64,000 nucleotides of DNA from assembly GCF_900258435.1 (NCBI RefSeq), contig NZ_LT992558.1, positions 2,416,835-2,480,834 of the forward strand. Direction: 5' to 3'. The notes under the pieces are model-generated. The model was given only the letters and a program-made list of their open reading frames with translations, searched no databases and had not been told where the DNA came from. The position numbers and the translations under genes are program-made. The DNA is from Carnobacterium divergens (lineage in GTDB: Bacteria; Bacillota; Bacilli; Lactobacillales; Carnobacteriaceae). This document shows positions 26,346-35,974 of the stretch, piece after piece (within the stretch, counting starts at the first letter, position 1; each line of letters opens with the position of its first letter).

Positions 26346-26442
26346 TCGTAACATCTCCTTCTTCTAATTTTATGATAGCAGACATCAAATTCCCCTTCAA
26401 ATGATTGCACTTGAAAAAAACAATCTATAATAGCAATAAAAA

Positions 26443-26485
26443 AAAGCTAACGAACCAGTACGCTTTCTACTAATTCGTTAGCTTT
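26443..26485 (-). terminator. Terminator of the nucleoside operon
   Basis: A perfect 12-bp stem AAAGCTAACGAA (26443-26454) / TTCGTTAGCTTT (26474-26485), followed by T's on the minus strand. Confidence 0.8.
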
Positions 26486-26547
26486 ATTTATTTGTTTTAA
26501 AATAACGAAATTTGAAATCATTAAAAGCATGGAAGCGAATCTAATTG

Positions 26548-27369
26548 TTAAATTTCAGCTAAAATATTTTTTACCAATCCTTTGAAGGATTCTTTTACTC
26601 GCTGTGTCGTTTCAACAACTTCTTCATGATTCAACGTTGCTTGCATCCCTGCAGCTAAATTAGTGATACAAGAAATTCCAATCACTTTCATTCCGCCGTG
26701 GCGCGCTACAATTACTTCTGGAACCGTCGACATGCCGACTGCATCTGCACCAATTACGCGTGCAAAGCGAATTTCAGCAGGCGTTTCGTATGTTGGACCC
26801 GTAAAGCCCATATACACACCTTCTTTTAAATTCAAGTCCATTTTTTTAGCAACATCGCGAACGATTTGTTGGTATTTACGGTCGTAGCCTTCACTCATAT
26901 CTGTAAAACGAGGTCCCATTGTTGCATCATTTGGTCCAATTAATGGATTTACACCTGTGAAATTGATGTGATCGGTTATCAACATTAATTCACCCGGTTC
27001 AAAGGTTTCATTTAAACCACCCGCTGCATTGGTAACAATTACGGTTTCAACGCCTAATGCTTTCATTACGCGAACTGGGAAAGTAACGGTTTCTAGCGAA
27101 TAGCCTTCATAATAGTGGAAGCGTCCTTGCATTGCTAAGACTTTTTTACCACCTAATGTGCCATAAACCAACTGGCCTTTGTGTCCTTCAACTGTTGAAA
27201 CTGGGAAATTAGGGATATTATCGTAAGGAATAGCAATTGCTTGTTCCACTTCATCACCTAATTCGCCTAAGCCAGAACCTAAAATCAGCCCGACTTCAAC
27301 TTTAGCTACTCCTGCTTCTTGAATAAATGCTACTGCCTCATCAATTTTAGCTTGCAACGTTTTTGTCAT
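26548..27369 (-). CDS. punA: Purine-nucleoside phosphorylase, trimeric type
   Basis: 273 aa. High-molecular-weight (trimeric) PNP signatures: GLILGSGLGELGDEV, GRFHYYEGY, TNAAGGLNETFEPGELMLITDHIN and the purine-site GMSTVPEVIVARH. It splits inosine or guanosine with phosphate into base and ribose-1-phosphate, which the upstream DeoB converts to ribose-5-phosphate. It ends a four-gene operon and is 27 bases downstream of deoB. Length is normal. Start: ATG after AAAGGGG. Confidence 0.96.
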   Translation of the reverse strand: MTKTLQAKIDEAVAFIQEAGVAKVEVGLILGSGLGELGDEVEQAIAIPYDNIPNFPVSTVEGHKGQLVYGTLGGKKVLAMQGRFHYYEGYSLETVTFPVRVMKALGVETVIVTNAAGGLNETFEPGELMLITDHINFTGVNPLIGPNDATMGPRFTDMSEGYDRKYQQIVRDVAKKMDLNLKEGVYMGFTGPTYETPAEIRFARVIGADAVGMSTVPEVIVARHGGMKVIGISCITNLAAGMQATLNHEEVVETTQRVKESFKGLVKNILAEI

Positions 27370-27395
27370 TTTGTAGTTGTCCCCTTTATGTTGTT

Positions 27396-28562
27396 CTATT
27401 TTAAATCAGATAAGAAACTTACGCCGTTTTCTGTTCCTTTAACGCCAAAGTTTTCAGCAACGGTTTTCGAAATATCAGCATAATGACCTTGTTTCAACGC
27501 ACCATGTCCTGTCATTTTTGGTGAATAAGCTAATAGTGGAACATATTCTCTCGTATGGTCTGTTCCTGGGAAGCTTGGGTCATTTCCGTGATCTGCTGTA
27601 ATCAATAATAAATCATCTTCTTCCATCGCTGCTAAAATTTCTGGCAAACGACCGTCGAACTCTTCAATCGCTTTGGCATACCCTTCAACATCGCGGCGAT
27701 GACCAAATAGTGCGTCAAAATCAACTAAGTTTAAGAAGCTTAATCCCGTAAATTCTTTGTTCATGATGGTTAGCAATTGATCCACGCCATCCATGTTGCT
27801 CTTTGTACGAACCATTTCGGTCATTCCAACGCCATTAAAAATATCGTTGATTTTACCAATGGCAATCACGTCTTTACCGGTTTCTTTCAATTGTTCCAAG
27901 ACGGTTTCGCCAAATGGACTTAAGGCATAGTCATGTCGATTGCTTGTTCTTTGGAAATTACCTGGTGTTCCAACAAATGGACGCGCAATAATGCGGCCAA
28001 TCATGTAGGGATCGTCTAATGTAATGTCACGAACATACTGACAAATTTTGTATAGCTCTTCTAATGGAATAATGTCTTCATGGGCTGCAATTTGTAACAC
28101 TGGGTCAGCGGATGTATAAACAATTAAATCTCCAGTTTCCATTTGTTGTGGCCCAAAATCGTCAATGACAGCCGTTCCGCTATAAGGTTTATTACAAACC
28201 ACTTTACGACCTGAAAAAGCTTCGATTTTATCTAATAAATCTTGTGGAAAACCATTTGGAAAGACTCTAAAAGGCGTTTTGATATCTAAGCCCATAATTT
28301 CCCAATGGCCTGTCATTGTATCTTTTCCAACAGAAATTTCTTCTAATTTTGTGTAATAGCCAAGATTTTCTTTGACTTCTTTTACGCCTTTTAATGGACG
28401 AATGTTTCCTAACCCTAATTTTTCTAGATTTGGAATATCTAAGCCTGCGATATCAGCAATGTGCCCTAATGTATCGCTGCCTTTATCTCCAAAAGCTTCT
28501 GCGTCTGGTGCTTCCCCAATTCCAACTGAATCCATCACGACTAAATGTACACGTTTAAACAT
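27396..28562 (-). CDS. deoB: Phosphopentomutase
   Basis: 388 aa from the ATG at 28562 ([14 protein letters not shown]); in-frame ATG 28568 and TTG 28571 are possible but sit closer to the GAAGGG ribosome site. Alkaline-phosphatase-superfamily metal motifs are visible: [13 protein letters not shown] near the start, [12 protein letters not shown] (nucleophile Thr), and [19 protein letters not shown]. It interconverts (deoxy)ribose-1- and -5-phosphates, linking the two nucleoside phosphorylases of this operon to the pentose pathway. Normal length for the family. Confidence 0.96.
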   Translation of the reverse strand: MFKRVHLVVMDSVGIGEAPDAEAFGDKGSDTLGHIADIAGLDIPNLEKLGLGNIRPLKGVKEVKENLGYYTKLEEISVGKDTMTGHWEIMGLDIKTPFRVFPNGFPQDLLDKIEAFSGRKVVCNKPYSGTAVIDDFGPQQMETGDLIVYTSADPVLQIAAHEDIIPLEELYKICQYVRDITLDDPYMIGRIIARPFVGTPGNFQRTSNRHDYALSPFGETVLEQLKETGKDVIAIGKINDIFNGVGMTEMVRTKSNMDGVDQLLTIMNKEFTGLSFLNLVDFDALFGHRRDVEGYAKAIEEFDGRLPEILAAMEEDDLLLITADHGNDPSFPGTDHTREYVPLLAYSPKMTGHGALKQGHYADISKTVAENFGVKGTENGVSFLSDLK

Positions 28563-28630
28563 TTTCATCAATCCCTTCGTATTTTATTCACTCACTTTAT
28601 TTTACCACGTCATCACTAAATTGCACGCTT

Positions 28631-29911
28631 TTAAATTAGTGCATTTAAAACTAAATACATTAAAAATAACGCTGAAATTCCATAAAGAATTGGATGAATC
28701 TCTGATTTTTTTCCGCTTACCAATTTTACGATTGGGTAAAAGACAAATCCAGCTGCCATCCCATCTGCAATGCTTGATGTTAATGGAATTAATACGACAA
28801 TCAAGAAGGCTGGAAACCACTCTGTAAAATCGTCAAATTGAATGTGTTGTAAATTCTTCATCATTAATGCGCCTGTAATTAAAATTACTGGGGCAATCGC
28901 TGCTTGTGGTACATACGACAACAACGGAATGAAAAAGAGGGTTGCTAAAAAGAGAGTTCCTGAAACAATCGTTGTTAAGCCTGTTTTACCACCTTCTTCA
29001 ATACCAGAAGCACTTTCCGCTGCTGCAATGGTTGGGCTTGTGCCAAAGATACCTGATAGGAAAGTTGTCACTGCACTCATTCTAAAAGCTTTCTTAAAAT
29101 CCACGGTACTCGCTTCTTCCATTAAACCTTGAAGCAATCCCATTGATTCAAAGACTAGAATCATCGTTAACGAAAAGACACCCATTATAAATTTTAAGGA
29201 GAATAGCCCAGAGAAATCGCCTTGTCCCATAATTGAAGGATAATCAACAATATTCATCAAGGAAAAACTGCCTTCACCAGCATCTTGGATTTTAAAAAGT
29301 ACCCCTAAAATCGTCGTTGCTAAAATACCAATAAACATCCCACCTTGTACCTTGCGAATCACAAGTATCAAGGTTAAAATTAAGCCAAAAATAGCTAACA
29401 TTGCATGTGGATTAGCTAAGTCTCCCAATGCCACTAAACTTTTATCGCCAGCTACAATCAATTGACCTTTTTCTAAACCAATCATGACTAGAAATAACCC
29501 GATTCCGCAAGTAATACCGTGCTTCAACGTATCTGGCACTGCTCGCGACAAGACATCGCTGGCTTTTGAAAAAGCAATCACACAATAGATCAAACTGGAA
29601 ACCATCATCACGCCGATTGCTTCTTGCCAACGCAAGCCCAAAGTTCCTACTAACGTATACGTGAAAAAAGCATTCACTCCCATACCGGGGGTTAAAATAA
29701 TCGGTGCATTTGCAAAAATCCCCATCAAGTAACACCCAATTGCCGAGATAAAGATTGTGGCAAAAACACTTAGTTCAGCAGGTATTCCAGCATCCTTTAA
29801 AATAACCGAATTGACGATTACGATATAGGAAATAGCGAAAAAGGAAGTCAGCCCTGCAATAATCTCCGTTTTAGCGGTCGTCTTTTTTTCTTTTAACTTA
29901 AATAAATTCAT
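28631..29911 (-). CDS. Purine base permease, NCS2 family (AzgA/PbuG-like)
   Basis: 426 aa from the ATG at 29911 (GAGGG 5 bases upstream; a GTG at 29923 would overlap that site). About 13-14 hydrophobic segments. AzgA-branch markers are PIILTPGMGVNAFFTY, TCGIGLFLVMIGLEKGQL and GTSPTIAAAESASGIEEGGKTGL. This branch imports hypoxanthine, guanine or adenine by proton symport. Lying between pdp and deoB, it could recover or exchange the base released by the phosphorylases. The exact base is not predictable. Confidence 0.9.
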   Translation of the reverse strand: MNLFKLKEKKTTAKTEIIAGLTSFFAISYIVIVNSVILKDAGIPAELSVFATIFISAIGCYLMGIFANAPIILTPGMGVNAFFTYTLVGTLGLRWQEAIGVMMVSSLIYCVIAFSKASDVLSRAVPDTLKHGITCGIGLFLVMIGLEKGQLIVAGDKSLVALGDLANPHAMLAIFGLILTLILVIRKVQGGMFIGILATTILGVLFKIQDAGEGSFSLMNIVDYPSIMGQGDFSGLFSLKFIMGVFSLTMILVFESMGLLQGLMEEASTVDFKKAFRMSAVTTFLSGIFGTSPTIAAAESASGIEEGGKTGLTTIVSGTLFLATLFFIPLLSYVPQAAIAPVILITGALMMKNLQHIQFDDFTEWFPAFLIVVLIPLTSSIADGMAAGFVFYPIVKLVSGKKSEIHPILYGISALFLMYLVLNALI

Positions 29912-29928
29912 AGCGTCCCTCACTCAAC

Positions 29929-31233
29929 TTATTCTGTTATGATTTGATGAATCAAAGTTGGTTCTGCAACTTTTTCTTTTGTAATAAAAATGTTCTCATA
30001 AATTTTGGTTTTCACATCATCGATTGTTTGACTATTCGCATAAACCGTCACCAATGGTTCTCCTGCAGTAACAGAATCACCAACTTTTTTATGCAACATT
30101 AAGCCGACTGAATAATCAATGGTGTCTTCTTTTGTTCGACGACCTGCGCCTAAAAGCATTGCGGCAATCCCTAATTGATCGGCTACCATTTCTGAAACAT
30201 AGCCACTTTCTTTGGCAGGTAATTCAATCACAAATTCTGCTTGTGGCAAGTTTTCTGGGTGATCTACAATTGACTCATCGCCGCCTTGATTGCGAATCAT
30301 TTCTTTAAACTTAGTGGTTGCAGCTCCAGATTGAATAGCTTCTTTTAAAAGTTCACGAGCTGCTTCTAATGTGTCTGCTTTTTTAGCAAGAACAACCATC
30401 TGGCTTCCTAATACATAAACCATTTCCATTAAATCGGCTGGACCTTCGCCTTTTAACGCATCAATCGCTTCTTTGACTTCAAGGGAATTTCCGATTGCTA
30501 GCCCTAATGGTTGAGACATATCTGAAATGATCGCCATTGTTTGACGATTTGCTAATTTTCCAATTTGAACCATTGTTTTTGCAAGGCGTTCCGCATCTTT
30601 TTCATTTTTCATAAATGCACCGTCTCCAGTAGTAACATCTAAAACGATGGCATCGGCTCCTGCTGCAATTTTTTTACTCATAATTGAACTCGCAATCAAG
30701 GCGATTGAATCAACGGTTCCAGTCACATCTCTTAATCCGTATAATTTTTTATCTGCCGGTGCTAGGTCACCAGATTGTCCGACAACAGCAACTTGATCGC
30801 GGTTGACTAATTGAATAAATTCATCATTTGAAATTTCAACATTGAAGCCTTTGATTGCCTCTAATTTATCAATCGTACCTCCTGTGTGTCCTAAACCACG
30901 ACCTGACATTTTGGCAACAGGAACCCCAACAGCAGCTACTAAAGGTGCTAATACAAGAGTCGTTGTATCCCCAACGCCACCAGTTGAATGTTTGTCTACT
31001 TTGATGCCATGAATAGCGGATAAATCAATCTGTTCACCAGATTCTACCATTGCCATTGTTAAATCAGTAATTTCTTGGTTCGTCATGTCTTTAAAATAAA
31101 TCGCCATTGCCAGAGCGCTCATTTGATAATCTGGTACTGTGCCATTTGTGTAACCTGTAATGACGAAGTTTATCTCTGCTTTTGTAAGTTCTTGTCCGTC
31201 TCTTTTTTTCTCAATAATGTCTACCATTCTCAT
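29929..31233 (-). CDS. pdp: Pyrimidine-nucleoside phosphorylase
   Basis: 434 aa. Thymidine/pyrimidine phosphorylase signatures: [20 protein letters not shown] (phosphate-binding loop) and [18 protein letters not shown]. The C-terminal PYNP domain carries [15 protein letters not shown]. It cleaves uridine and thymidine to base plus pentose-1-phosphate. First structural gene of the nucleoside operon. Upstream lie a perfect 18-bp palindrome (31266-31283) and the LacI-type gene, pointing to local repression. Start: ATG after AAGGAG at 9-base spacing. Confidence 0.96.
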   Translation of the reverse strand: MRMVDIIEKKRDGQELTKAEINFVITGYTNGTVPDYQMSALAMAIYFKDMTNQEITDLTMAMVESGEQIDLSAIHGIKVDKHSTGGVGDTTTLVLAPLVAAVGVPVAKMSGRGLGHTGGTIDKLEAIKGFNVEISNDEFIQLVNRDQVAVVGQSGDLAPADKKLYGLRDVTGTVDSIALIASSIMSKKIAAGADAIVLDVTTGDGAFMKNEKDAERLAKTMVQIGKLANRQTMAIISDMSQPLGLAIGNSLEVKEAIDALKGEGPADLMEMVYVLGSQMVVLAKKADTLEAARELLKEAIQSGAATTKFKEMIRNQGGDESIVDHPENLPQAEFVIELPAKESGYVSEMVADQLGIAAMLLGAGRRTKEDTIDYSVGLMLHKKVGDSVTAGEPLVTVYANSQTIDDVKTKIYENIFITKEKVAEPTLIHQIITE

Positions 31234-31265
31234 TTTTTTAATCTCCTTTAAGTATATTTAGAAAT

Positions 31266-31283
31266 AAGTAAAACGTTTTACTT
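31266..31283. promoter_or_regulatory. Perfect 18-bp palindrome, candidate operator of the nucleoside operon
   Basis: AAGTAAAACGTTTTACTT is its own reverse complement, with the central CG typical of LacI-family operators. It lies 33 bases upstream of the pdp start, where repressor binding would block expression. A looser cre-like site, GGAAAACGCTAACA, is at 31335-31348. Confidence 0.65.
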
Positions 31284-31368
31284 AACTGACTAAAAGCTAA
31301 TATCTTATCTTCTTAAGTTCTCCTTTCAAAAAAAGGAAAACGCTAACAAGTTGATACTAGCATTTAAT

Positions 31369-32382
31369 TTAAAAAGAATCAAGTTTTTTGGTGCTATTTT
31401 TAAGAACCAGCTGGGTATCAAAATACTTGTTTGGTACCTTCTCTTTTGGGTTGTTGATGTGATCGACTAAGAATTTAGCCGCAAAATAGCCAATTTCAAA
31501 AATCGGTTGCGCGACTGTCGTTAAGGATGGGACTAAATAATCGGTAATTTCCAAGCCATCGTAGCCAATTACTGAAATGTCCTTTGGAATTTGTTTTCCG
31601 GCTTCATTAATTGCACGATACGCGCCAATTGCCATTTGGTCATTTCCACAAAAAAGAGCGGTAATATTTTGTTGCAAGAGTTGTTGCGCCCCTTCGTACC
31701 CGCCTTTAATTGTTAAATTCTTACTGACAATCCATTCCTCTTGAAAAGGAATCTGATAATCTTCTAAACATTTTTTATATCCGTAAAAACGATCGGTAAT
31801 TTCATAAAAACTGGTTTCATTGCTTAACATTCCGATTTCACGATGACCTAAATTCACTAAATGTTCAACAGCCTCGTAGGCTCCTTGAAATTCATTCGTA
31901 ATCAATTGCCCTTCGTCACGTTTATTAATGCCGCGGTCAATTAGAATATGAGGGATTTTATTGCTGCCGTCTTCGTTTTTTAACTTTGGCAAATGAATGG
32001 GATTTGGACTTGCTAGAATGATGCCTTCGACTGATCGATGGAGTAACTCTTCTATATAAAGATTTTCTTTTTCAGAGCTGTGATTGGAATTACATAGAAT
32101 AATCATAAAACCAAGTTCATTTAAATGTTTTTCTACTCCTTCAATGACTTTTGAAAAAAAGAGATCGGTGATATCTGGAACTACCATCCCAATGGTCTTT
32201 GTTTGCTTGCTCACCATATTCTGGGCAAAATAATCTGCTTTGTAATCAAGTTCCTTCACAACCGCCAAGACTTTTTGACGCGTTTCTGGGCTAAAGCGGT
32301 CGCCTTTTTTATTTAAAATTTGTGATACCGTTGTAATCGAAACACCTGCTAAACGAGCAACATCTTTAATTGTCATCTTCAT
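31369..32382 (-). CDS. LacI-family regulator, probably of nucleoside catabolism
   Basis: 337 aa. The DNA-binding domain covers residues 1-60: TIKDVARLAGVSITTVSQIL (helix-turn-helix), with a hinge near VKELDYKADYFAQNM. The periplasmic-binding-like sensor domain runs ~65-330 (TIGMVVPDITDLFFSKVI... VIGYDGLEITDYLVPSLTTV). It resembles RbsR-type sensors, so ribose or a nucleoside is a plausible effector (inference). Transcribed into pdp; the palindrome at 31266-31283 lies between them. Its own upstream region carries AACCGGTT (32408-32415), a possible autoregulatory site. Confidence 0.9.
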   Translation of the reverse strand: MKMTIKDVARLAGVSITTVSQILNKKGDRFSPETRQKVLAVVKELDYKADYFAQNMVSKQTKTIGMVVPDITDLFFSKVIEGVEKHLNELGFMIILCNSNHSSEKENLYIEELLHRSVEGIILASPNPIHLPKLKNEDGSNKIPHILIDRGINKRDEGQLITNEFQGAYEAVEHLVNLGHREIGMLSNETSFYEITDRFYGYKKCLEDYQIPFQEEWIVSKNLTIKGGYEGAQQLLQQNITALFCGNDQMAIGAYRAINEAGKQIPKDISVIGYDGLEITDYLVPSLTTVAQPIFEIGYFAAKFLVDHINNPKEKVPNKYFDTQLVLKNSTKKLDSF

Positions 32383-32416
32383 TTTTTAGTTTAACCTCCA
32401 TTGATGGAACCGGTTA

Positions 32417-32430
32417 TGTAACGGTTTACA
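32417..32430. promoter_or_regulatory. Candidate cre-like / LacI-type operator upstream of the regulator gene
   Basis: TGTAACGGTTTACA matches the CcpA consensus TGWAANCGNTNWCA at all but one fixed position. Next to it, AACCGGTT (32408-32415) is a perfect 8-bp palindrome. Either could mediate carbon control or autoregulation. Confidence 0.45.
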
Positions 32431-32566
32431 TTTATTATAGCACAAGTCTTTTGATTTAGAATATTCTTCATGTGTTATTTAAAAAATGATTCCTAGACAA
32501 ATGGGATTTATTGGCTTATTCTTGAGGTAGTTTCCGATATGTACAAATGGATAGGAGTTGGAAAGT

Positions 32567-32650
32567 ATGAGCCTTTTAAGCTTGAGTATGAATAAACGAA
32601 GAGCTGTTGGCTATGCAAAGTCAATTGCTTTGTGTAGCTTTAAAAATTAA
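32567..32650 (+). CDS. Possible 27-residue leader ORF
   Basis: ATG at 32567 with TAGGAGT at ideal spacing, 27 codons and TAA. The peptide begins MSLLSLSMNKRRAVGYAKSI. The 3' half overlaps an imperfect hairpin (GCTATGCAAAG ... CTTTGTGTAGC), so translation could influence RNA folding ahead of the CD3324-family and methyltransferase genes. It may also be coincidental; the good ribosome site is the only strong support. Confidence 0.35.
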   Translation: MSLLSLSMNKRRAVGYAKSIALCSFKN

Positions 32651-32694
32651 GTCGTTGACTTTGCTTCCTAAATGTCAATTTAAAGGAGCAAACG

Positions 32695-32961
32695 ATGAAC
32701 TATATCAATGCAACAAAAGTGTTGCCAAAAGAACTTATTAATGAGATTCAACAATATATTACAGGGGATTATCTTTATATTCCAGTTAAAAATAAACGTC
32801 AACCTTGGGGAGCTAAAACTGGAAGTAAGTCCTTGTTAATGAAGCGAAATCAGCAGATTTACACTGCTTTTCTAGCTGGGACTTCTATTAAAAAGCTGGC
32901 AAAGCAATTCTTTTTATCTGAATCGAGTATTCGTAAGATTTTAACTTCTTTTGAGAACTAA
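32695..32961 (+). CDS. CD3324-family small helix-turn-helix protein
   Basis: 88 aa. It opens NYINATKVLPKELINEIQQY, followed by GDYLYIPVKNKR, the pattern I associate with the CD3324 family of small Firmicutes proteins. The C-terminal half (AGTSIKKLAKQFFLSESSIRKIL) is a Mor/resolvase-like helix-turn-helix, so DNA binding is likely. Start: ATG after AAAGGAG. About 100 bases upstream of a methyltransferase gene in the same direction. Target and signal unknown. Confidence 0.72.
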   Translation: MNYINATKVLPKELINEIQQYITGDYLYIPVKNKRQPWGAKTGSKSLLMKRNQQIYTAFLAGTSIKKLAKQFFLSESSIRKILTSFEN

Positions 32962-33064
32962 AGTGGATTTTTCGTTTCGGTATCGTCTTTTCTTTTTACT
33001 TTAAATTATTATTTGATACACTTATTGAAAGAAAGTTATTTTTATGAAGAAAAGAGGAATAAAA

Positions 33065-33799
33065 ATGAAAGAAAACAAATACGATCAAGCCGCTTTTTTC
33101 CAACAGTATCGTCAAATGAACCGTTCAAAAGAGGGGTTAGCTGGCGCTGGGGAATGGCATGAATTAGAAAAAATGCTGCCTGACTTTAAAGACAAACATG
33201 TTCTTGATTTAGGCTGTGGCTTTGGCTGGCATTGTATTTATGCTGTAGAACATGGTGCTAGCGATGTGATAGGAATTGATTTATCTGAAAATATGTTAGC
33301 CGAGGCTAAAAAGAAAACCGATTCTCCTAAAATTCATTATCTCCATCAAGCAATTGAAGATTACGATTATCCAAAAGCAACTTTTGATTGCGTAATCAGC
33401 TCACTCGCTTTTCATTATTTAGCAGATTTTGATGCGATTTGTAAAAAAATCAATCACACGTTAAAACCTGATGGAACCTTTGTTTTCTCAGTGGAACATC
33501 CTGTTTTTACAGCTTATGGTACACAGGATTGGTATACAAATGATGCGGGTGAAATTCTTCATTGGCCAGTAGATCGCTATTTTATCGAAGGCAAGCGGGT
33601 GAGTCATTTCTTAGGCGAGGAAGTGACAAAGTACCACAAAACGCTGACAACCTATTTGAACAGCCTGTTAAAAAATGGATTCGACATTACGTCAATTGTT
33701 GAGCCTGAACCTGCGCCTGAATTATTGGCGACTATTCCAGAGATGCAAGACGAGCTTAGAAGACCGATGATGCTATTAGTTTCAGCTAGAAAAAAATAA
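33065..33799 (+). CDS. Class I SAM-dependent methyltransferase
   Basis: 244 aa from the ATG at 33065 (AAGAGGA 8 bases upstream; an earlier in-frame ATG at 33044 lacks a good site). SAM-binding motif I is HVLDLGCGFGWHCIYA, motif II ends in VIGIDLSENMLAEA, and post-motif DCVISSLAFHYLADF resembles the UbiE/Methyltransf_11 group. It is a small-molecule type rather than an rRNA Erm type (no N-terminal dimethylase features). Substrate unknown. It may be co-transcribed with the CD3324-family gene. Confidence 0.85.
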   Translation: MKENKYDQAAFFQQYRQMNRSKEGLAGAGEWHELEKMLPDFKDKHVLDLGCGFGWHCIYAVEHGASDVIGIDLSENMLAEAKKKTDSPKIHYLHQAIEDYDYPKATFDCVISSLAFHYLADFDAICKKINHTLKPDGTFVFSVEHPVFTAYGTQDWYTNDAGEILHWPVDRYFIEGKRVSHFLGEEVTKYHKTLTTYLNSLLKNGFDITSIVEPEPAPELLATIPEMQDELRRPMMLLVSARKK

Positions 33800-33802
33800 A
33801 AC

Positions 33803-33855
33803 TACCAAAAAAAGTCATTCAAAAACGAAACGTTTGTTGAGTGACTTTTTTGGTA
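33803..33855. terminator. Bidirectional terminator (methyltransferase / cls)
   Basis: A long inverted repeat from TACCAAAAAAAGTCA (33803) to TGACTTTTTTGGTA (ending 33855), lying between convergent genes. Confidence 0.8.
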
Positions 33856-33856
33856 A

Positions 33857-35374
33857 TTATAAAATCGGTGTAAAAAGACTGGCCAATTGTTCTTTTAATT
33901 TTTGGATTAGCGAACGTTGTTTCATCGCTTCAAGGTTGTTTAAATAACTATTTTCAATATCTTCAATGTAGTTGGCTTTCATTTTATCAAGAGCTGGTGA
34001 CGTTTCATAAATAAACGACATCATCTCGTGATTTAACCGAAAGCTTCGAATATCAAAATTCGCTGTTCCAATGGCGCCACGTTTGCCATCTATCAGGAGC
34101 ATTTTTCCATGAATAAAGGAATCATCTCGATAGGAATAAACTTCTGCTCCCGCTTCTAAAAGAGTCTCAATGTAGGCGTTGCTTCCATGAAAAGACAAGG
34201 CCATATCTGCCTTTCCTGGTAGTAAAATTTTAACATCAATGCCACTCATCGCTGTTCTTCTTAACACAGCTAATGATTCGTCGTCAGGAACTAAATAAGG
34301 CGACGTTATCCACACAGATTCGTCTGCAGAATCAATCATATCAAGCATGGCATCTCGAACCAATTTTTCTTGATCGTAAGGTCCTCCATAGACCACTTGT
34401 ACCCACTCGTTTCCCACCGCTTTGGGTTGGAAATAATGTTGAATCCCTTCGGCTTTAATAAATGGATTAGCAGCTTCTTTACGATTTTCCATATAAACCC
34501 AGTCATAAAGAAACGCTTCCTGAAGCTCAATCACACTATTGCCCTCGATCATCAAATGAGTATCACGCCAAAATTTGAATCGATCTACTTTCCCTAAATA
34601 CTCATTGCCGACATTTAAACCGCCTGTAAAACCAATTTGACCGTCAATGACAATAATTTTACGATGGTTTCTAAGGTTGGCTGTTCGTGAAATCCAAATT
34701 GAAAAAATCGGATCATAGGCATAAAACTCAATTCCTGCCTGTTTCATCGGAGTAAGAAAAGCTGTGTTTAACTTTTTGGAACCAAATCCATCATAAAGGA
34801 ATCGAACTTCCACACCTTCTCTAGCTTTTTGAATTAACAAATCTCGTAGTTCAGTACCTAGCTCATCACTTTTGTAAATATAATATTGAATATGAATATG
34901 GTGTTTTGCTTGTTTGATTGCTTTTTTTATTGCTGAAAAGGTTTCATCACCGTCAGTTAATAGGGTTAAACGATTGCCATTTAAGGCTTTAATGCCAGTT
35001 AAGGATTCGATTCGTTGAGAGGTTTTTGGTACAGTTAGTTCTTCTAATTGATCTGATAAATGATGAATTCGCTGAATCAATTTTTCTCGCTCTTTTTTTT
35101 GAGCTGTTGTAAATAGTCGATTTTGTGGATTTCTTCCAAAGAAAAAATAACAAATAACACCAAAAATGGGAAGAATGAAGATGATGGCAATCCAAGCAAC
35201 TTTAGAATTGGTACTTCGGCTATCAACTAGTAACAGTCGCAATGCTATATAAATGCCAATAAGTTCGGTGATTAAGCCGGCACTAATAAAAAGACTGCTT
35301 GACAAGATAATCAGATAATAGCCTACTAGAGCTATTAACCCGGCAATCACACATAATTGAATTGTTTTTTTCAT
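33857..35374 (-). CDS. cls: Cardiolipin synthase
   Basis: 505 aa. Two N-terminal membrane helices (~1-75), then two phospholipase-D HKD motifs: H237/K239/D244 (NHRKIIVIDG) and H422/K424/D429 (HGKMLLIDG). This is the ClsA architecture, condensing two phosphatidylglycerols to cardiolipin. Full length. Cardiolipin levels shape resistance to cationic peptides and daptomycin in enterococci (family knowledge). Monocistronic. The coding region happens to contain a consensus DnaA box, TTATCCACA, at 34306-34314. Confidence 0.95.
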   Translation of the reverse strand: MKKTIQLCVIAGLIALVGYYLIILSSSLFISAGLITELIGIYIALRLLLVDSRSTNSKVAWIAIIFILPIFGVICYFFFGRNPQNRLFTTAQKKEREKLIQRIHHLSDQLEELTVPKTSQRIESLTGIKALNGNRLTLLTDGDETFSAIKKAIKQAKHHIHIQYYIYKSDELGTELRDLLIQKAREGVEVRFLYDGFGSKKLNTAFLTPMKQAGIEFYAYDPIFSIWISRTANLRNHRKIIVIDGQIGFTGGLNVGNEYLGKVDRFKFWRDTHLMIEGNSVIELQEAFLYDWVYMENRKEAANPFIKAEGIQHYFQPKAVGNEWVQVVYGGPYDQEKLVRDAMLDMIDSADESVWITSPYLVPDDESLAVLRRTAMSGIDVKILLPGKADMALSFHGSNAYIETLLEAGAEVYSYRDDSFIHGKMLLIDGKRGAIGTANFDIRSFRLNHEMMSFIYETSPALDKMKANYIEDIENSYLNNLEAMKQRSLIQKLKEQLASLFTPIL

Positions 35375-35503
35375 AGAATCTCCTTTTTTTATTGTGGCTT
35401 ATGTTATGCTTTATTATACTGGATAATCCTAAAAAAAGAAGTTTCTATCGACTGAATTTTCTATTCAGCTTGTTTAAGTATCTTTATGAAAGGAGTTTTT
35501 ACG

Positions 35504-35974
35504 ATGATGATTATTCCTTCTGGCAAACCCAAGATTTGGGACAAAGAAACAGAAATTGGTGCCGTTGAAAGTCAATTTGCCTATACAGGAACTTTTCACC
35601 GGTTAGCTAAAGCCTATGCATTAGAATTTGATCCGCATTATCTCATAGTTTCTCCTTATTATGGTTTTTTAAGACCCACTACTGTGATTCCACACACTTA
35701 CGATACGCGCTTTACCTTAAAAGGAATCACAGCCGAAACGATACAACTAGAAAGTCTTCAAAAGCAATGGCGGGAACTTGCTGTTTCCGAGACAACAATC
35801 ACGGTCTTAGGTGGAAAAAAATTTCAACCTTTACTCAGTCAAATTCTGCCTTCAGGTACGACCCTTTTATTTCCACTCGATTCACTTGGTGGAATTGGTG
35901 TAATGCAGCAACACTTAAAAATAGCTGTTGCTAAAAAGAAGCCATTACCTAGCAGGAAAATAATTATTATCTAA
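35504..35974 (+). CDS. DUF6884-like protein
   Basis: 156 aa from the ATG at 35504 (AAGGAG 8 bases upstream; the earlier ATG at 35486 overlaps that site). The N-terminus MMIIPSGKPKIWD followed by AYTGTFHRLAKAYALEF and YLIVSPYYGFL matches the DUF6884 layout (short Ser/Gly motif, then an 'ILSAKYGLL'-type strand). Some relatives are nucleotide-related or YaaA-like, but no function is established. No signal peptide. Its stop overlaps the convergent membrane-protein gene by 8 bases, so the two transcripts must overlap. Confidence 0.65.
   Translation: MMIIPSGKPKIWDKETEIGAVESQFAYTGTFHRLAKAYALEFDPHYLIVSPYYGFLRPTTVIPHTYDTRFTLKGITAETIQLESLQKQWRELAVSETTITVLGGKKFQPLLSQILPSGTTLLFPLDSLGGIGVMQQHLKIAVAKKKPLPSRKIIII

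Noticed and set aside
28372..28827. 151-aa plus-strand ORF across the deoB/permease junction
   Set aside because: It overlaps the clear deoB and NCS2 genes antisense; no domain, no ribosome site.
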